From Pseudomonadota bacterium (lineage in GTDB: Bacteria > Pseudomonadota > Alphaproteobacteria > Puniceispirillales > Marisalimonadaceae): 37,103 nucleotides of DNA. Of the stretch, positions 18,135 through 25,847 are shown piece after piece. The number at the start of each line of letters is the position of its first letter. Within the stretch, counting starts at the first letter, position 1. The notes beneath the pieces were generated by a model. The model saw nothing but the letters and a program-made list of their open reading frames with translations. It was not told the origin of the DNA and did no database searches. The stretch covers positions 1 to 37,103 of the forward strand of contig JAQBXK010000019.1 in assembly GCA_027625145.1 (NCBI GenBank). Direction: 5' to 3'. The position numbers and the translations under genes are program-made.

Positions 18135-19727
18135 TTACATGTCTTTTTTTATTAAATCTGAAGCTTTTTCAGCAATCATCATAGTAGCAGCATTTGTGTT
18201 TCCAGATGGCATAGTTGGCATAATTGAAGCATCAGCAACTCTTAAATTTTGAATACCATTAACTTTTAGTTTTGAATTTACAACTGCGCTTTCATCTATT
18301 CCCATTCTACAACTTCCAATTGCATGATATACCGTGCCACCATTATTTCTTATATAATCTAAAATCTCTTTATCAGTTTTAATATCTTTTCCAGGAAGAT
18401 TTTCTCTTAAAGATATTTCATTAATATTTGATGTTTTTAAAAGCGCTCTACACCTTTTAACACCTTCTATCATAAGATCTTGATCAATTTGTTCTTTAAG
18501 ATAGTTAGGTTGAATTAAAGGAGGAGCATTAATATCATTTGATATAGCTTTTACATACCCTCTACTATGAGGCCTAGATTGCCAAACACCGCAAGTAATG
18601 CCTGGTGTATTTTGTAGCTTTCCTATCATACCTTCAGTATAGGAAGCGGGTGTAAATACAAACTGTAAATCAGGCAAATCTATCTTAGGAGAAGATTTTA
18701 AAAATGCCCCTACATGAGCTGGGCTATAAGAAATTAATCCTTTTTTGAAAATAAACCATTTCATTATTTCTAATGCTAATTTATAACCACGAGCTCTTTC
18801 ATTTAAAGAAACTGGTTTGTTAATACTATTTGAAACTCTGACCGCATAGTGATCTTGTAGCCCTTCACCAATATTTTTGCTTTCATGTACAAGTGATACC
18901 CCAATATTTTGTAAATGCTCTGGATTACCAACTCCTGACACTTGAAGCAGATGAGGAGTTCCAATTGCCCCTGCACATAAGATAATTTCTTTCTCTGCAA
19001 AAATTTTAAATGTCTTATTATTCTTTTTACAAACTAAGCCTATAGCTTTTTTATTTTCAAAAATAATATTTAAAACCATAGTATTACTGTGAATTTCTAC
19101 ATTTTTTCTTTTCAAGGCTGGTTTTAAAAAAGCATCTGATGCACTAAACCTCATACCATTTTTAATAGTGCGTTGATAATAAAAAATACCCTCTTGATTG
19201 CCTGAATTATAGTCTTGTTGAAGAGCTATTCCTAACTCTTTTGAGCCATTAATAAATTCTTCGCATATAGGATGTTTTTCAACAATGTCAGTAACAAATA
19301 AAGGCCCATCTTTACCTCTATACTCATCATTTCCATCAGCTCTATATTCTGATTTTTTAAAGTATGGAAGTATATCATCATACCCCCATCCTAGATTACC
19401 AAGTTGTGCCCATTGATTATAATCATCTGGCTGCCCTCTGACGTACAAATGACCATTAATAGAACTTGAGCCTCCAAAACCTTTTCCTCTTGGGAAAAAA
19501 ATTTCTCTGTTATTTACCCCTTGGCTAGCTTCTGTTTTAAAACACCAATTAAATCTTTTATCATTTATTGTTTTTATAAAACCTGCCGGCATTTTTATAA
19601 ATGGATGCTGGTTACTTCCTCCAGCTTCAAGGACGCAAATATTAATATTATTAATTTCAGATAATCTGTTTGCTATAACAGATCCAGAAGATCCAGATCC
19701 AACTATTATATAATCAAATTTTTCCAT
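18135..19727 (-). CDS. GMC-family FAD-dependent oxidoreductase (choline/alcohol dehydrogenase type)
   Basis: A flavoprotein that oxidises an alcohol to an aldehyde. The N-terminal Rossmann loop is IVGSGSSGSVIANRLSE (about residues 8-24); the first GMC signature is GKGFGGSSSINGHLYVRG near residue 80; ILCAGAIGTPHLLQVSG is the second. The catalytic His lies in YHAIGSCRMG near residue 468, and the C-terminal PSGNTNAATMMIAEKASDLI carries the paired Asn. The 530 residues match the choline dehydrogenase/BetA-like branch, but the substrate cannot be told from sequence and betB or betI are not nearby. It follows the TauD-type gene by 19 bases, so the two oxidative enzymes are probably cotranscribed and may act on one substrate. 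Confidence 0.92.
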   Translation of the reverse strand: MEKFDYIIVGSGSSGSVIANRLSEINNINICVLEAGGSNQHPFIKMPAGFIKTINDKRFNWCFKTEASQGVNNREIFFPRGKGFGGSSSINGHLYVRGQPDDYNQWAQLGNLGWGYDDILPYFKKSEYRADGNDEYRGKDGPLFVTDIVEKHPICEEFINGSKELGIALQQDYNSGNQEGIFYYQRTIKNGMRFSASDAFLKPALKRKNVEIHSNTMVLNIIFENKKAIGLVCKKNNKTFKIFAEKEIILCAGAIGTPHLLQVSGVGNPEHLQNIGVSLVHESKNIGEGLQDHYAVRVSNSINKPVSLNERARGYKLALEIMKWFIFKKGLISYSPAHVGAFLKSSPKIDLPDLQFVFTPASYTEGMIGKLQNTPGITCGVWQSRPHSRGYVKAISNDINAPPLIQPNYLKEQIDQDLMIEGVKRCRALLKTSNINEISLRENLPGKDIKTDKEILDYIRNNGGTVYHAIGSCRMGIDESAVVNSKLKVNGIQNLRVADASIMPTMPSGNTNAATMMIAEKASDLIKKDM

Positions 19728-19746
19728 ATTAACATCTCAAGTCTTA

Positions 19747-20598
19747 TTAATGATTTAAAGTTGAAGTCTCTCCAGCGATAGTTGTTCTTACCATTAATCT
19801 TTTTTCTATTTTTCCTTTAATCGGAGTTGCTCTATGTAATACCGATCTATTATCCCACATTATTAAATCATATGGTTTCCAGACATGAGAATAAACAAAA
19901 CTTTTATTATCAACAAATTCATAAATTTCTTTCAAAAGATTCTGACTTTCATTTTCTGTCATACCGTCTATTTTACTACAATGGGCACCTAGATAAAGAG
20001 ATTTTCCATATTTTTTATTATTTAATACTAATTTTTGTTTAACAGGAGGTAATGCTTTTTTTTCTTCAAATGTTACTAAATTAGGATCTATTTTTAATCT
20101 TCCATGAGAATAATCATGCCAGCAAACTTTATCTTCAATATTTAATTTTAAATTTTCAGGCAAAGAATTATATGCTGCTCTCATTGACAAAAATTCAGTA
20201 TCACCTCCGTTAGAAGGTATCATTTTGGCAGATAGAATTGATAATTTTGAAGGAATTTTTTTAAACGAACTATCACTATGCCATTCTTTATTAGCTAAAT
20301 TATTTAATCTTTGTCTATCAGTAGGAGGCACAATGTTTCCATCTTCATCAAAATTACGTAGTATTATTAATTTAGACCCTGAGCCATCAGTTCCTACCTT
20401 AGTTTGCTCTAAATTTCCAAAAAACTCACTAAATTTTATATGTTGATCATTAGTTATGTTTTGATCTCTAATAACTACTACTGAAAATTCAGATAACAAC
20501 TCTGAAATTTCGTTAATAATTCCAATATCTAAAATTTTTGTAATATCTAGATCATTAATTTCAACACCAATAAACTTCTTGAGTTTATTTATAATCAT
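19747..20598 (-). CDS. TauD/TfdA-family 2-oxoglutarate-dependent dioxygenase
   Basis: A non-haem Fe(II) enzyme coupling oxidation of a substrate to decarboxylation of 2-oxoglutarate. The iron ligands are the HxD pair in KEWHSDSSFK near residue 107 and the distal His in VLHRATPIKG near 258; the 2-oxoglutarate-binding Arg is in RLMVRTTIAG near 270. The 283 residues fit the family, whose members attack taurine, aryloxyacetates, carnitine precursors and others, so the substrate is open. AGGAGT at 20606-20611 (minus strand) gives a strong ribosome site 7 bases from the ATG. It sits between a winged-helix regulator (54 bases upstream) and the GMC oxidoreductase (19 bases downstream). Confidence 0.92.
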   Translation of the reverse strand: MIINKLKKFIGVEINDLDITKILDIGIINEISELLSEFSVVVIRDQNITNDQHIKFSEFFGNLEQTKVGTDGSGSKLIILRNFDEDGNIVPPTDRQRLNNLANKEWHSDSSFKKIPSKLSILSAKMIPSNGGDTEFLSMRAAYNSLPENLKLNIEDKVCWHDYSHGRLKIDPNLVTFEEKKALPPVKQKLVLNNKKYGKSLYLGAHCSKIDGMTENESQNLLKEIYEFVDNKSFVYSHVWKPYDLIMWDNRSVLHRATPIKGKIEKRLMVRTTIAGETSTLNH

Positions 20599-20652
20599 AT
20601 TTTCAACTCCTAGATAATAAACTATGAACTTATTGATTATAAAAATCTAAAA

Positions 20653-21162
20653 TTATTTATCAATATCAACTGACTTAACACTATTTTGTTTGTTTTTTTT
20701 CAAATACTTATAAAGTGTTAACATGCTTATCCATTCATTTCGTTCATCACTATTCATTATGTTTATTCTCGCATAAACATAATCTTTCCAAGAATCATAA
20801 AGTATCTTAGATGATTGAAACTCTACTCGATTGGGCTTTCTCTTAATGTTTAACCATCCTTCATTTTCACATTCATCAACCATTGTAGCTATAGCCTGCC
20901 GGGTACTTCTTAACTCTTTAGCAACATAAGTTATTGTGTAAAATTGGTTAACAGTAAAAGCATAGTTACAAATTCTTGCAAAAACATTTCTTAAAGGTGT
21001 TGAATTAAAATACCTCTGCATTCTTGTATTTACTCGATCAACTCTTGCTTGATAAATTTTAATTTCATGTGAACTCAAAATTTTAACCATTTCTCGATAA
21101 ACAATTTCTTCGTTTAAAGATTTAGAAAATTCATTATTAATATTATCAAATTTTTTAATCAT
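20653..21162 (-). CDS. Winged helix-turn-helix (MarR-like) transcriptional regulator
   Basis: A 169-residue protein. Residues from about 75 to 125 form a helix-turn-helix and wing: TITYVAKELRSTRQAIATMV, where STRQAIATMVDECENEGWL is the recognition-helix region, then a basic wing NIKRKPNRVEF. The helical N-terminus could serve dimerisation. I do not recognise a named family. It is upstream of, and on the same strand as, the dioxygenase and GMC genes, so local control of those genes is a reasonable inference. Its own promoter lies in the 121-base gap shared with the divergent 133-residue gene, which also holds a direct repeat. Confidence 0.7.
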   Translation of the reverse strand: MIKKFDNINNEFSKSLNEEIVYREMVKILSSHEIKIYQARVDRVNTRMQRYFNSTPLRNVFARICNYAFTVNQFYTITYVAKELRSTRQAIATMVDECENEGWLNIKRKPNRVEFQSSKILYDSWKDYVYARINIMNSDERNEWISMLTLYKYLKKNKQNSVKSVDIDK

Positions 21163-21228
21163 TATTTGCCTAAATAAGTTTACAATTTTGTTCAGTTAAA
21201 TATTATTTAATTTTAATTAAAAATTTCA

Positions 21229-21255
21229 ATTTAAGTTTATATTATTATTTAAGTT
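21229..21255. repeat. Direct repeat ATTTAAGTT in the divergent promoter region
   Basis: ATTTAAGTT occurs at 21229-21237 and 21247-21255, 18 bases from start to start, between the winged-helix regulator and the 133-residue gene. It could be an operator for that regulator, but the region is very AT-rich, so chance is possible. Confidence 0.3.
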
Positions 21256-21283
21256 GAATTATTATAAAGTAAATTATTAAATA

Positions 21284-21685
21284 ATGGAACAACACCTAAA
21301 TATTAATGATGAAATAAAAACTTTAAAATTAAAAATTTTAAAAGAAAATCTTAAACAAAACTGGAACCTGGATAGTGATATCTGGAATGAAGAGTTTCCA
21401 CATGATTATAGATTTGAAGACACATATCTGCAATTGAGTTTTATTCTAGTAGATTTTAGTATGGATGAATTAAAGCATTTATCCTCAATAACAAATGTAT
21501 TTAACGTTAAAAAATTTAACCACACTATTTCTTCTTTAATTAATAATTACATCAAAAGCTGTGTGGATTATTTAAACCATGAAATAGATGGTAAAACAGA
21601 AGAATATTTTAAAAAGTTTAATAAACATAATAACTGCTTTGCGTATGAAAAAAAAATTAAAAACGAGCTAAATAAAATCAACTGA
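21284..21685 (+). CDS. Hypothetical protein, 133 residues, mostly helical
   Basis: I do not recognise this protein. It is charged, Lys/Asn/Glu-rich and predominantly helical by composition, with no signal peptide or membrane segment. An aromatic-acidic patch (NEEFPHDYRFEDTYLQLSF, about residues 37-55) sits near the centre, and the C-terminus is basic. No clear Shine-Dalgarno sequence precedes the ATG. It is transcribed away from the winged-helix regulator, so it could be a target or partner of that regulator. It converges on djlA with 112 bases between. It could be a lineage-specific gene. Confidence 0.5.
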   Translation: MEQHLNINDEIKTLKLKILKENLKQNWNLDSDIWNEEFPHDYRFEDTYLQLSFILVDFSMDELKHLSSITNVFNVKKFNHTISSLINNYIKSCVDYLNHEIDGKTEEYFKKFNKHNNCFAYEKKIKNELNKIN

Positions 21686-21769
21686 GAAGAAAAAATAAAG
21701 CGTGCTTCCAATCATATAATTTTTATATATCTAAACTTAATAACAATATGATGAAATTTATTTTATAAT

Positions 21770-21798
21770 ATAAAAATTCATATGAATTTGGTATTCAT
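21770..21798 (-). terminator. Possible AT-rich terminator after djlA
   Basis: Read on the minus strand, the djlA stop is followed by the stem ATGAAT/ATTCAT (21782-21798) and then the palindrome ATTCATATGAAT, which runs directly into TTTTTATA. The stems lack G/C, so termination strength is doubtful. Confidence 0.35.
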
Positions 21799-22523
21799 TA
21801 TCTATTTTTTAACTTTTGCACCTGTTCCCATGCAGCGTTTATAGACCTCATTTTATTTTTGCTTTCATCAATAACCTCAACAGGAACACCTTTACTCATC
21901 AACAAATCTGGATGATTATCTTTAGATAACTTGATATATCTTTTTCTTATTGTTTGAAGATCATCTGATGGATTGCTTTCTAAAACTATATAAGGATTTA
22001 ATTTATCTGAAGACTTTCTGCTTTCTTCAATGCTTTCAAACTGAGCTTGGCTTAGGCCAAAAATAAAGGCAATTTTTGCAATCATATCTTTTTCTTCTTT
22101 GCTAACTTCGCCATCAGCTTCAGCGATATAAAACAAGATATTTATGACTTCTTCAAGTACACCTATATTTCCAGAATAAATTTCAGCAATTTGCTTTGCA
22201 TATGGTTCATAACCTGTACTTTCATCTTTTGCTTTATTAAAAATCTTGGCAACTTCATCTATGTCTTTATCAGGAATTTTTAATTTGTCTTTTACAGCAA
22301 TTAATTCTTCTTTTGTTACTACTCCGTCGGCTTTACTTAGCTTGGCAGATAACACAATTAAAGATAAAGCAAAAATTTGTTGGTTCTGCTCAATAGAACT
22401 TGAGTTCCTTGATTTACCTCCTATTGAAACCTTTCCACCAAGGAAAGAACCCAATAATGCGCCAAAAGGACCTCCAAAAGAGAATCCTATCATTCCACCT
22501 ATTAAACTTCCCCAAATAGACAT
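21798..22523 (-). CDS. djlA: DjlA-like protein: TerB domain plus C-terminal J domain
   Basis: A membrane-associated DnaJ-type co-chaperone stimulating DnaK. The N-terminus has a Gly-rich hydrophobic segment (IGGMIGFSFGGPFGALLGSF) resembling the single membrane segment of E. coli DjlA. A TerB-like helical domain follows at about 45-165 with two acidic loops (KADGVVTKEEL and EADGEVSKEEKD). The C-terminal J domain (about 175-238) has the invariant HPD in KDNHPDLLM. The 241-residue length and domain order match DjlA. AAAGGA precedes the ATG. It stands alone between accessory genes. Confidence 0.88.
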   Translation of the reverse strand: MSIWGSLIGGMIGFSFGGPFGALLGSFLGGKVSIGGKSRNSSSIEQNQQIFALSLIVLSAKLSKADGVVTKEELIAVKDKLKIPDKDIDEVAKIFNKAKDESTGYEPYAKQIAEIYSGNIGVLEEVINILFYIAEADGEVSKEEKDMIAKIAFIFGLSQAQFESIEESRKSSDKLNPYIVLESNPSDDLQTIRKRYIKLSKDNHPDLLMSKGVPVEVIDESKNKMRSINAAWEQVQKLKNR

Positions 22524-22757
22524 TTTATTCCTTTAAATTTTTTAAAATTATTAAATTGATTTACGTTCTATATATAATCTTTTTTTTAATATATCTATTT
22601 AATATAATTAAAGAGAATTAACCTTAGTACCTACTCTCGTTGAAGTGTGATTAAATATATAAGTTTTTTTTTGTATAATTAACTAGCTACTTAATTATTT
22701 CAAACTAAATGTAAATTGATTTAATACCATTTTCAAATTTTTAATGGATATAATAAA

Positions 22758-22786
22758 ATTATTATTATTATTATTATTATTATTAT
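22758..22786. repeat. (ATT)9 trinucleotide microsatellite upstream of the SDR gene
   Basis: Nine perfect ATT units plus two bases run from 22758 to 22786, ending 14 bases before the GGGAG ribosome site of the SDR gene. The tract probably lies in its 5' leader or promoter spacer. The rest of the 287-base gap (22524-22810) holds a TATAAT at 22674-22679 without a good -35 and a weak CCATT/AATGG inverted repeat just before the tract. Confidence 0.85.
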
Positions 22787-22810
22787 AAATAATAAAAAAT
22801 GGGAGCAATT

Positions 22811-23569
22811 ATGCAAGATCATCAAATTTTAAAAGACAAAACTATTATAGTAACTGGTGCAGCAACAGGGATTGGTCAAGCTTTTTCAATTGCAGCATCT
22901 TCTTATGGCGCAAAAATTGTAGTTGCAGATATGAATCCAGGTGACAAGACGGTTCAACTTATTAAATCTTCTGGTGGAGAAGCCATATACACTAAAGTTG
23001 ATGTAAGTGATGAAGAATCTACAAAATCTATGGCTAAAGCAGCTATTGATTGGACTGGACGTATAGATGGATTAATTAATAATGCAGCCTATTTTCGTGA
23101 AGTCAAACTTACTCCTTTTGAAGAAATCAAAATGGAAACTTGGGATAGAATTTTTGATGTAAACGTCAAAGGCATATGGCAATGCTGCAAATCCGTAATA
23201 CCTTCTATGAGAGAAATTGGAGGAGGTAGTATAATTAATATATCTTCTGTTGTAGCAGTTGCAGGACAACCAGGGTATCTTCATTATGTAGCTACAAAAG
23301 GTGCAGTTCTTGCAATGACAAAAGGTCTTGCAAAGGAATGTGGAGTAGACAACGTTCGTGTTAATACAATTGCTCCTGGATTTGTAATTACAGATGCAAC
23401 CAAGAATAGACCAATAGAGTGGCAACAAAATTTTCTTAAGGCTCGAGCTATGTCAAGAGAGCAAAGACCTGAAGACTTAGTCGGCACTGCGGTTTATCTT
23501 TTATCAGATCTTTCAGCTTTTGTATCAGGCCAAACACATGTTGTAGATGGTGGACATATTATGTATTAA
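22811..23569 (+). CDS. SDR-family NAD(P)-dependent oxidoreductase
   Basis: A classical short-chain dehydrogenase/reductase of 253 residues. I use the ATG at 22811, 5 bases after GGGAG; an in-frame ATG at 22799 adds four residues and would place the ribosome site inside the coding region. Visible are the cofactor loop TGAATGIGQAF near residue 13, an acidic residue after the second strand (VVADMNPGD) suggesting NAD preference, NNAA near 88, the catalytic Ser in NISSVVAVAG, and YVATK near 155 (Tyr and Lys). The C-terminal segment SAFVSGQTHVVDGGHIMY is typical of FabG-like SDRs. The substrate is unknown. It ends 75 bases before the truncated tRNA-Leu copy. Confidence 0.92.
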   Translation: MQDHQILKDKTIIVTGAATGIGQAFSIAASSYGAKIVVADMNPGDKTVQLIKSSGGEAIYTKVDVSDEESTKSMAKAAIDWTGRIDGLINNAAYFREVKLTPFEEIKMETWDRIFDVNVKGIWQCCKSVIPSMREIGGGSIINISSVVAVAGQPGYLHYVATKGAVLAMTKGLAKECGVDNVRVNTIAPGFVITDATKNRPIEWQQNFLKARAMSREQRPEDLVGTAVYLLSDLSAFVSGQTHVVDGGHIMY

Positions 23570-23644
23570 TTTATATCATTTCTAATAATACAACTTATAA
23601 GAAAATATTTAATTTTTACAATTATTCGCTACCGTGGTTTTAAA

Positions 23645-23700
23645 ATTTGGTAGGGATACCCGGAATCGAACTGGGAAGCATTGCGGCACTGGTTTTTGAG
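23645..23700 (-). pseudogene. Truncated tRNA-Leu copy (3' half), candidate attachment site
   Basis: These 56 bases match 25845-25900 of the intact tRNA-Leu(CAA) region at 54 positions (differences at 23672 and 23680) and lie exactly 2200 bp from it in the same orientation. The match runs from 3 bases beyond the CCA end, through the T-arm and variable arm, to the 5' edge of the anticodon loop, and stops there. One change breaks a T-stem pair, and the 5' half needed for a tRNA is absent or unrecognisable, so it cannot fold as a tRNA. A short later similarity (CACCGTAT against CACCATAT) leaves open a decayed full-length duplicate. Confidence 0.85.
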
Positions 23701-23870
23701 CTAAGTGATGACACCGTATAATTAACAGAATCAAGTAAACTTAAGGATTGCACGCGCGTCTCTCCAGGACTTCTTATGTATTGTAAACATGATCAAGCCA
23801 ATATAGTCTATTTTGGTACAATTTTTCGTACCACAAAATATTAAACAAATTTAAAAACTATTCTAATCTT
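23701..23870. other. Non-coding stretch beside the tRNA remnant, with CpG-rich patch and inverted repeat
   Basis: No gene was found. A G/C- and CpG-rich patch around the palindrome ACGCGCGT (23752-23759) is out of character with the surrounding AT-rich DNA. TGGTAC (23814-23819) and GTACCA (23828-23833) form a perfect 6-bp stem with an 8-base loop. It has no T-run on the minus strand, so it is not a standard terminator for the HAD gene. Confidence 0.5.
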
Positions 23871-24494
23871 TCATTTTAATATCTCAGTTAATCGGTAGAG
23901 TGATTTTTCTATATAATCTGCTTTATTTTCACTTTTATGTTTTAAGCCAATTCGATTATGCCAATAAACATCCATTCCCATTGCCTTTGCACCTTCAACA
24001 TCAAACGGTGATCCTGCTACAAATAATGTTTTTTGTGGAGAAGCTCTCAGTTTTTTAAGAATACCCTCGTACATTTTTGGATGTGGTTTATAAAAACCAA
24101 TCTCTTCAGCAGTAACTGAACAATCAAAGGTTATGTCAATCAATTTAATTGCTTCATTTCCTTCTTTAATAGAACAGTTAGTGGCTACTCCAAGTAAATA
24201 ACTCTTACTAAGAACTTTTAATACCTCGTCGACTTCTGGCCAAGGCCTTAGAGAAGACCATTGTTGAATAAGGTTTTGTGCTATTTTAGAATTCAAGCCT
24301 ACATCTTCAGCTGCTGATAATACTAAATCTTCATATTTCTTGTAATTAAACGTGCTATATGTGATTTCAAGATATCGTGCTCTCCATTTACGCCCCATCA
24401 ACTCTGATCCAGCTATTTCATTCCATAAAGACCAAGAGTCTATTAAGCCTGTGAGCAAATCAAAAACCACAGCATCATATTTACATTTATTCAT
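23871..24494 (-). CDS. HAD-superfamily hydrolase, 2-haloacid dehalogenase-like (type II)
   Basis: A 207-residue HAD hydrolase. I use the ATG at 24494, 6 bases after GGAG (minus-strand complement of 24501-24504); the frame is open to 24533 without a ribosome site. Motif I is VVFDLLTGLIDSW with the nucleophile Asp near residue 9; the second Asp of HAD phosphatases is missing, as in haloacid dehalogenases. Motif II is GVATNCS, motif III is FYKPHPKMY (Lys), and motif IV is AGSPFDVEGAKAMG (Asp). The last segment and the following HNRIG resemble type II dehalogenases. Whether it removes halogen or acts on another substrate is not decidable by eye. It follows the D-threonine-aldolase-like gene by 32 bases, and both lie between the two tRNA-Leu copies. 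Confidence 0.85.
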   Translation of the reverse strand: MNKCKYDAVVFDLLTGLIDSWSLWNEIAGSELMGRKWRARYLEITYSTFNYKKYEDLVLSAAEDVGLNSKIAQNLIQQWSSLRPWPEVDEVLKVLSKSYLLGVATNCSIKEGNEAIKLIDITFDCSVTAEEIGFYKPHPKMYEGILKKLRASPQKTLFVAGSPFDVEGAKAMGMDVYWHNRIGLKHKSENKADYIEKSLYRLTEILK

Positions 24495-24526
24495 TATAAT
24501 CTCCAAATTTAATAGGTCGTAATTTC

Positions 24527-25666
24527 CTACCAACCATTAGTTCTAGACCATGTGTCTGTAATCATATTATTTTCTAATATATTATAATTTGTAAATCCAG
24601 CACAGGTCAAACAAGAGTGATTAGGCAAAATTCTAACTAAACTTCCTATTGGTAATTTATCAAACCAATCAAGATTATAAATATTTATTGAGCCATGCTC
24701 TTGATGAATTTCAGATACATTAAGTCCTAACAAAGGTATTCCTGTGTCTTGATTACAAATCAAACCAAATCCAGCTTCAGGCATGAATTTATTTGCACTA
24801 GTATCTTTTGATAACGCTAATGCACCTGCATCAATGATTATTTTTTTCTTTTCATGATTATGTCCTATTACACTCGCTAGGATAGTTATTGCTATGTCTT
24901 CAATTTTACAAATACCTCTAGAAGCTTGTGCTAAATCCCAAAACATATATATACCTGCTCTAACCTCAGTTATATCATTAAGATGTGAAGCAAATAACAT
25001 AGTTGGAGTTGAACCTATGCTTATTATTGGCGGGGTTTGATTAAAATTAACCATGTTTTTAACAGAAGCTAGTGCATCTTCACGTTCTTTATTCGCGATT
25101 GATAAAATTTCTTTTTTATCATTGGTAGAATAACTATGACCTGCATGTGTTAAAATACCAATCAAATTAGTATTTTTACAATTACTAAATATTTTAGATA
25201 TTTCTAATATTTTTTGATCTTCAAAACCTAAACCACTTCTTCCTTCACCACAATCTATCTCAATAAAAATTTCAAATTTCGTGTTATTCAAATTACTAAA
25301 GTTTACAATTGCTTTAGCTACAAAAATTGAATCTAAAACTAAACGAACCAAACAATTATATTTTTGCTGAATAAAATTTAATCTAGTTAATTTTCTTGGT
25401 ATAATACAAACTGCATACAATATGTCTTTAAAACCAGCAGAAGCAAAATATTCAGCTTCTTGAAGTGTCGATACTGTTATAGGTCCTATTTCTTGATCGA
25501 GAGCTATTTTTGCAATTTCAATACTTTTTGATGTTTTAACATGAGGTCTAAGTATAGTGTTTAATTGAATACATCTTTGCCTGGCCCTAAGGCAATTTTT
25601 TTCTAAGATGTTTTTGTCTAAAATCAAACAAGGTGTCTCGAGTTCTTCTAAATTATTTATTTTCAT
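24527..25666 (-). CDS. PLP-dependent D-threonine aldolase / D-serine dehydratase-like protein (DSD1/alanine-racemase fold)
   Basis: A fold-type III PLP enzyme of 379 residues acting on a D-amino or 3-hydroxy-amino acid. The start is the ATG at 25666, 9 bases after GGAG (complement of 25676-25679); an ATG at 25681 lacks a ribosome site. The N-terminal barrel begins LETPCLILDKN; the PLP Lys should be the one in RPHVKTSK near residue 46; VSTLQEAEYFASAGF and DCGEGRSGLGF are typical of the family. The C-terminal domain has the metal-binding H-x-C in PNHSCLTC near 355. D-threonine aldolase, D-serine dehydratase and beta-hydroxyaspartate aldolase share this layout, so the reaction is left open. It is probably cotranscribed with the HAD gene. 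Confidence 0.85.
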   Translation of the reverse strand: MKINNLEELETPCLILDKNILEKNCLRARQRCIQLNTILRPHVKTSKSIEIAKIALDQEIGPITVSTLQEAEYFASAGFKDILYAVCIIPRKLTRLNFIQQKYNCLVRLVLDSIFVAKAIVNFSNLNNTKFEIFIEIDCGEGRSGLGFEDQKILEISKIFSNCKNTNLIGILTHAGHSYSTNDKKEILSIANKEREDALASVKNMVNFNQTPPIISIGSTPTMLFASHLNDITEVRAGIYMFWDLAQASRGICKIEDIAITILASVIGHNHEKKKIIIDAGALALSKDTSANKFMPEAGFGLICNQDTGIPLLGLNVSEIHQEHGSINIYNLDWFDKLPIGSLVRILPNHSCLTCAGFTNYNILENNMITDTWSRTNGW

Positions 25667-25810
25667 ATTCTTTGACTCCATAATCTATACAGAAAGTTAA
25701 AGATTTATTTTTGTTCATCAAGGTTTTTATTCTTTAAATTTAGGATTTATTTTTAAGAAAGTATTTGTATGGACAGCCTGAAAAATGCTTTTTTGTACCA
25801 CATTTAAAGT

Positions 25811-25836
25811 AAAAATTTAATCAATATATATATTGA
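25811..25836 (-). terminator. Palindrome downstream of tRNA-Leu, possible terminator
   Basis: TCAATATATATATTGA at 25821-25836 is a perfect 16-bp palindrome, 11 bases beyond the CCA end of the tRNA. On the minus strand it is followed by TTAAATTTTTAC, so it could work as an AT-only intrinsic terminator for the tRNA. Confidence 0.4.
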
Positions 25837-25847
25837 ATTAAAAGATT

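Noticed and set aside
23072-23428. Cys-rich 118-residue minus-strand frame inside the SDR gene
   Set aside because: It is a mirror of the SDR coding sequence, with no independent signals.
22673-23726. GTATAATTAAC repeated at 22673 and 23716
   Set aside because: It is an 11-base AT-rich word containing a -10-like hexamer; two copies in AT-rich DNA are not convincing as a structured repeat.
23645-23770. tmRNA or another complete RNA gene at the tRNA-like sequence
   Set aside because: Only the 3' half of tRNA-Leu is matched, a T-stem pair is broken, and no partner acceptor strand is found within reach.
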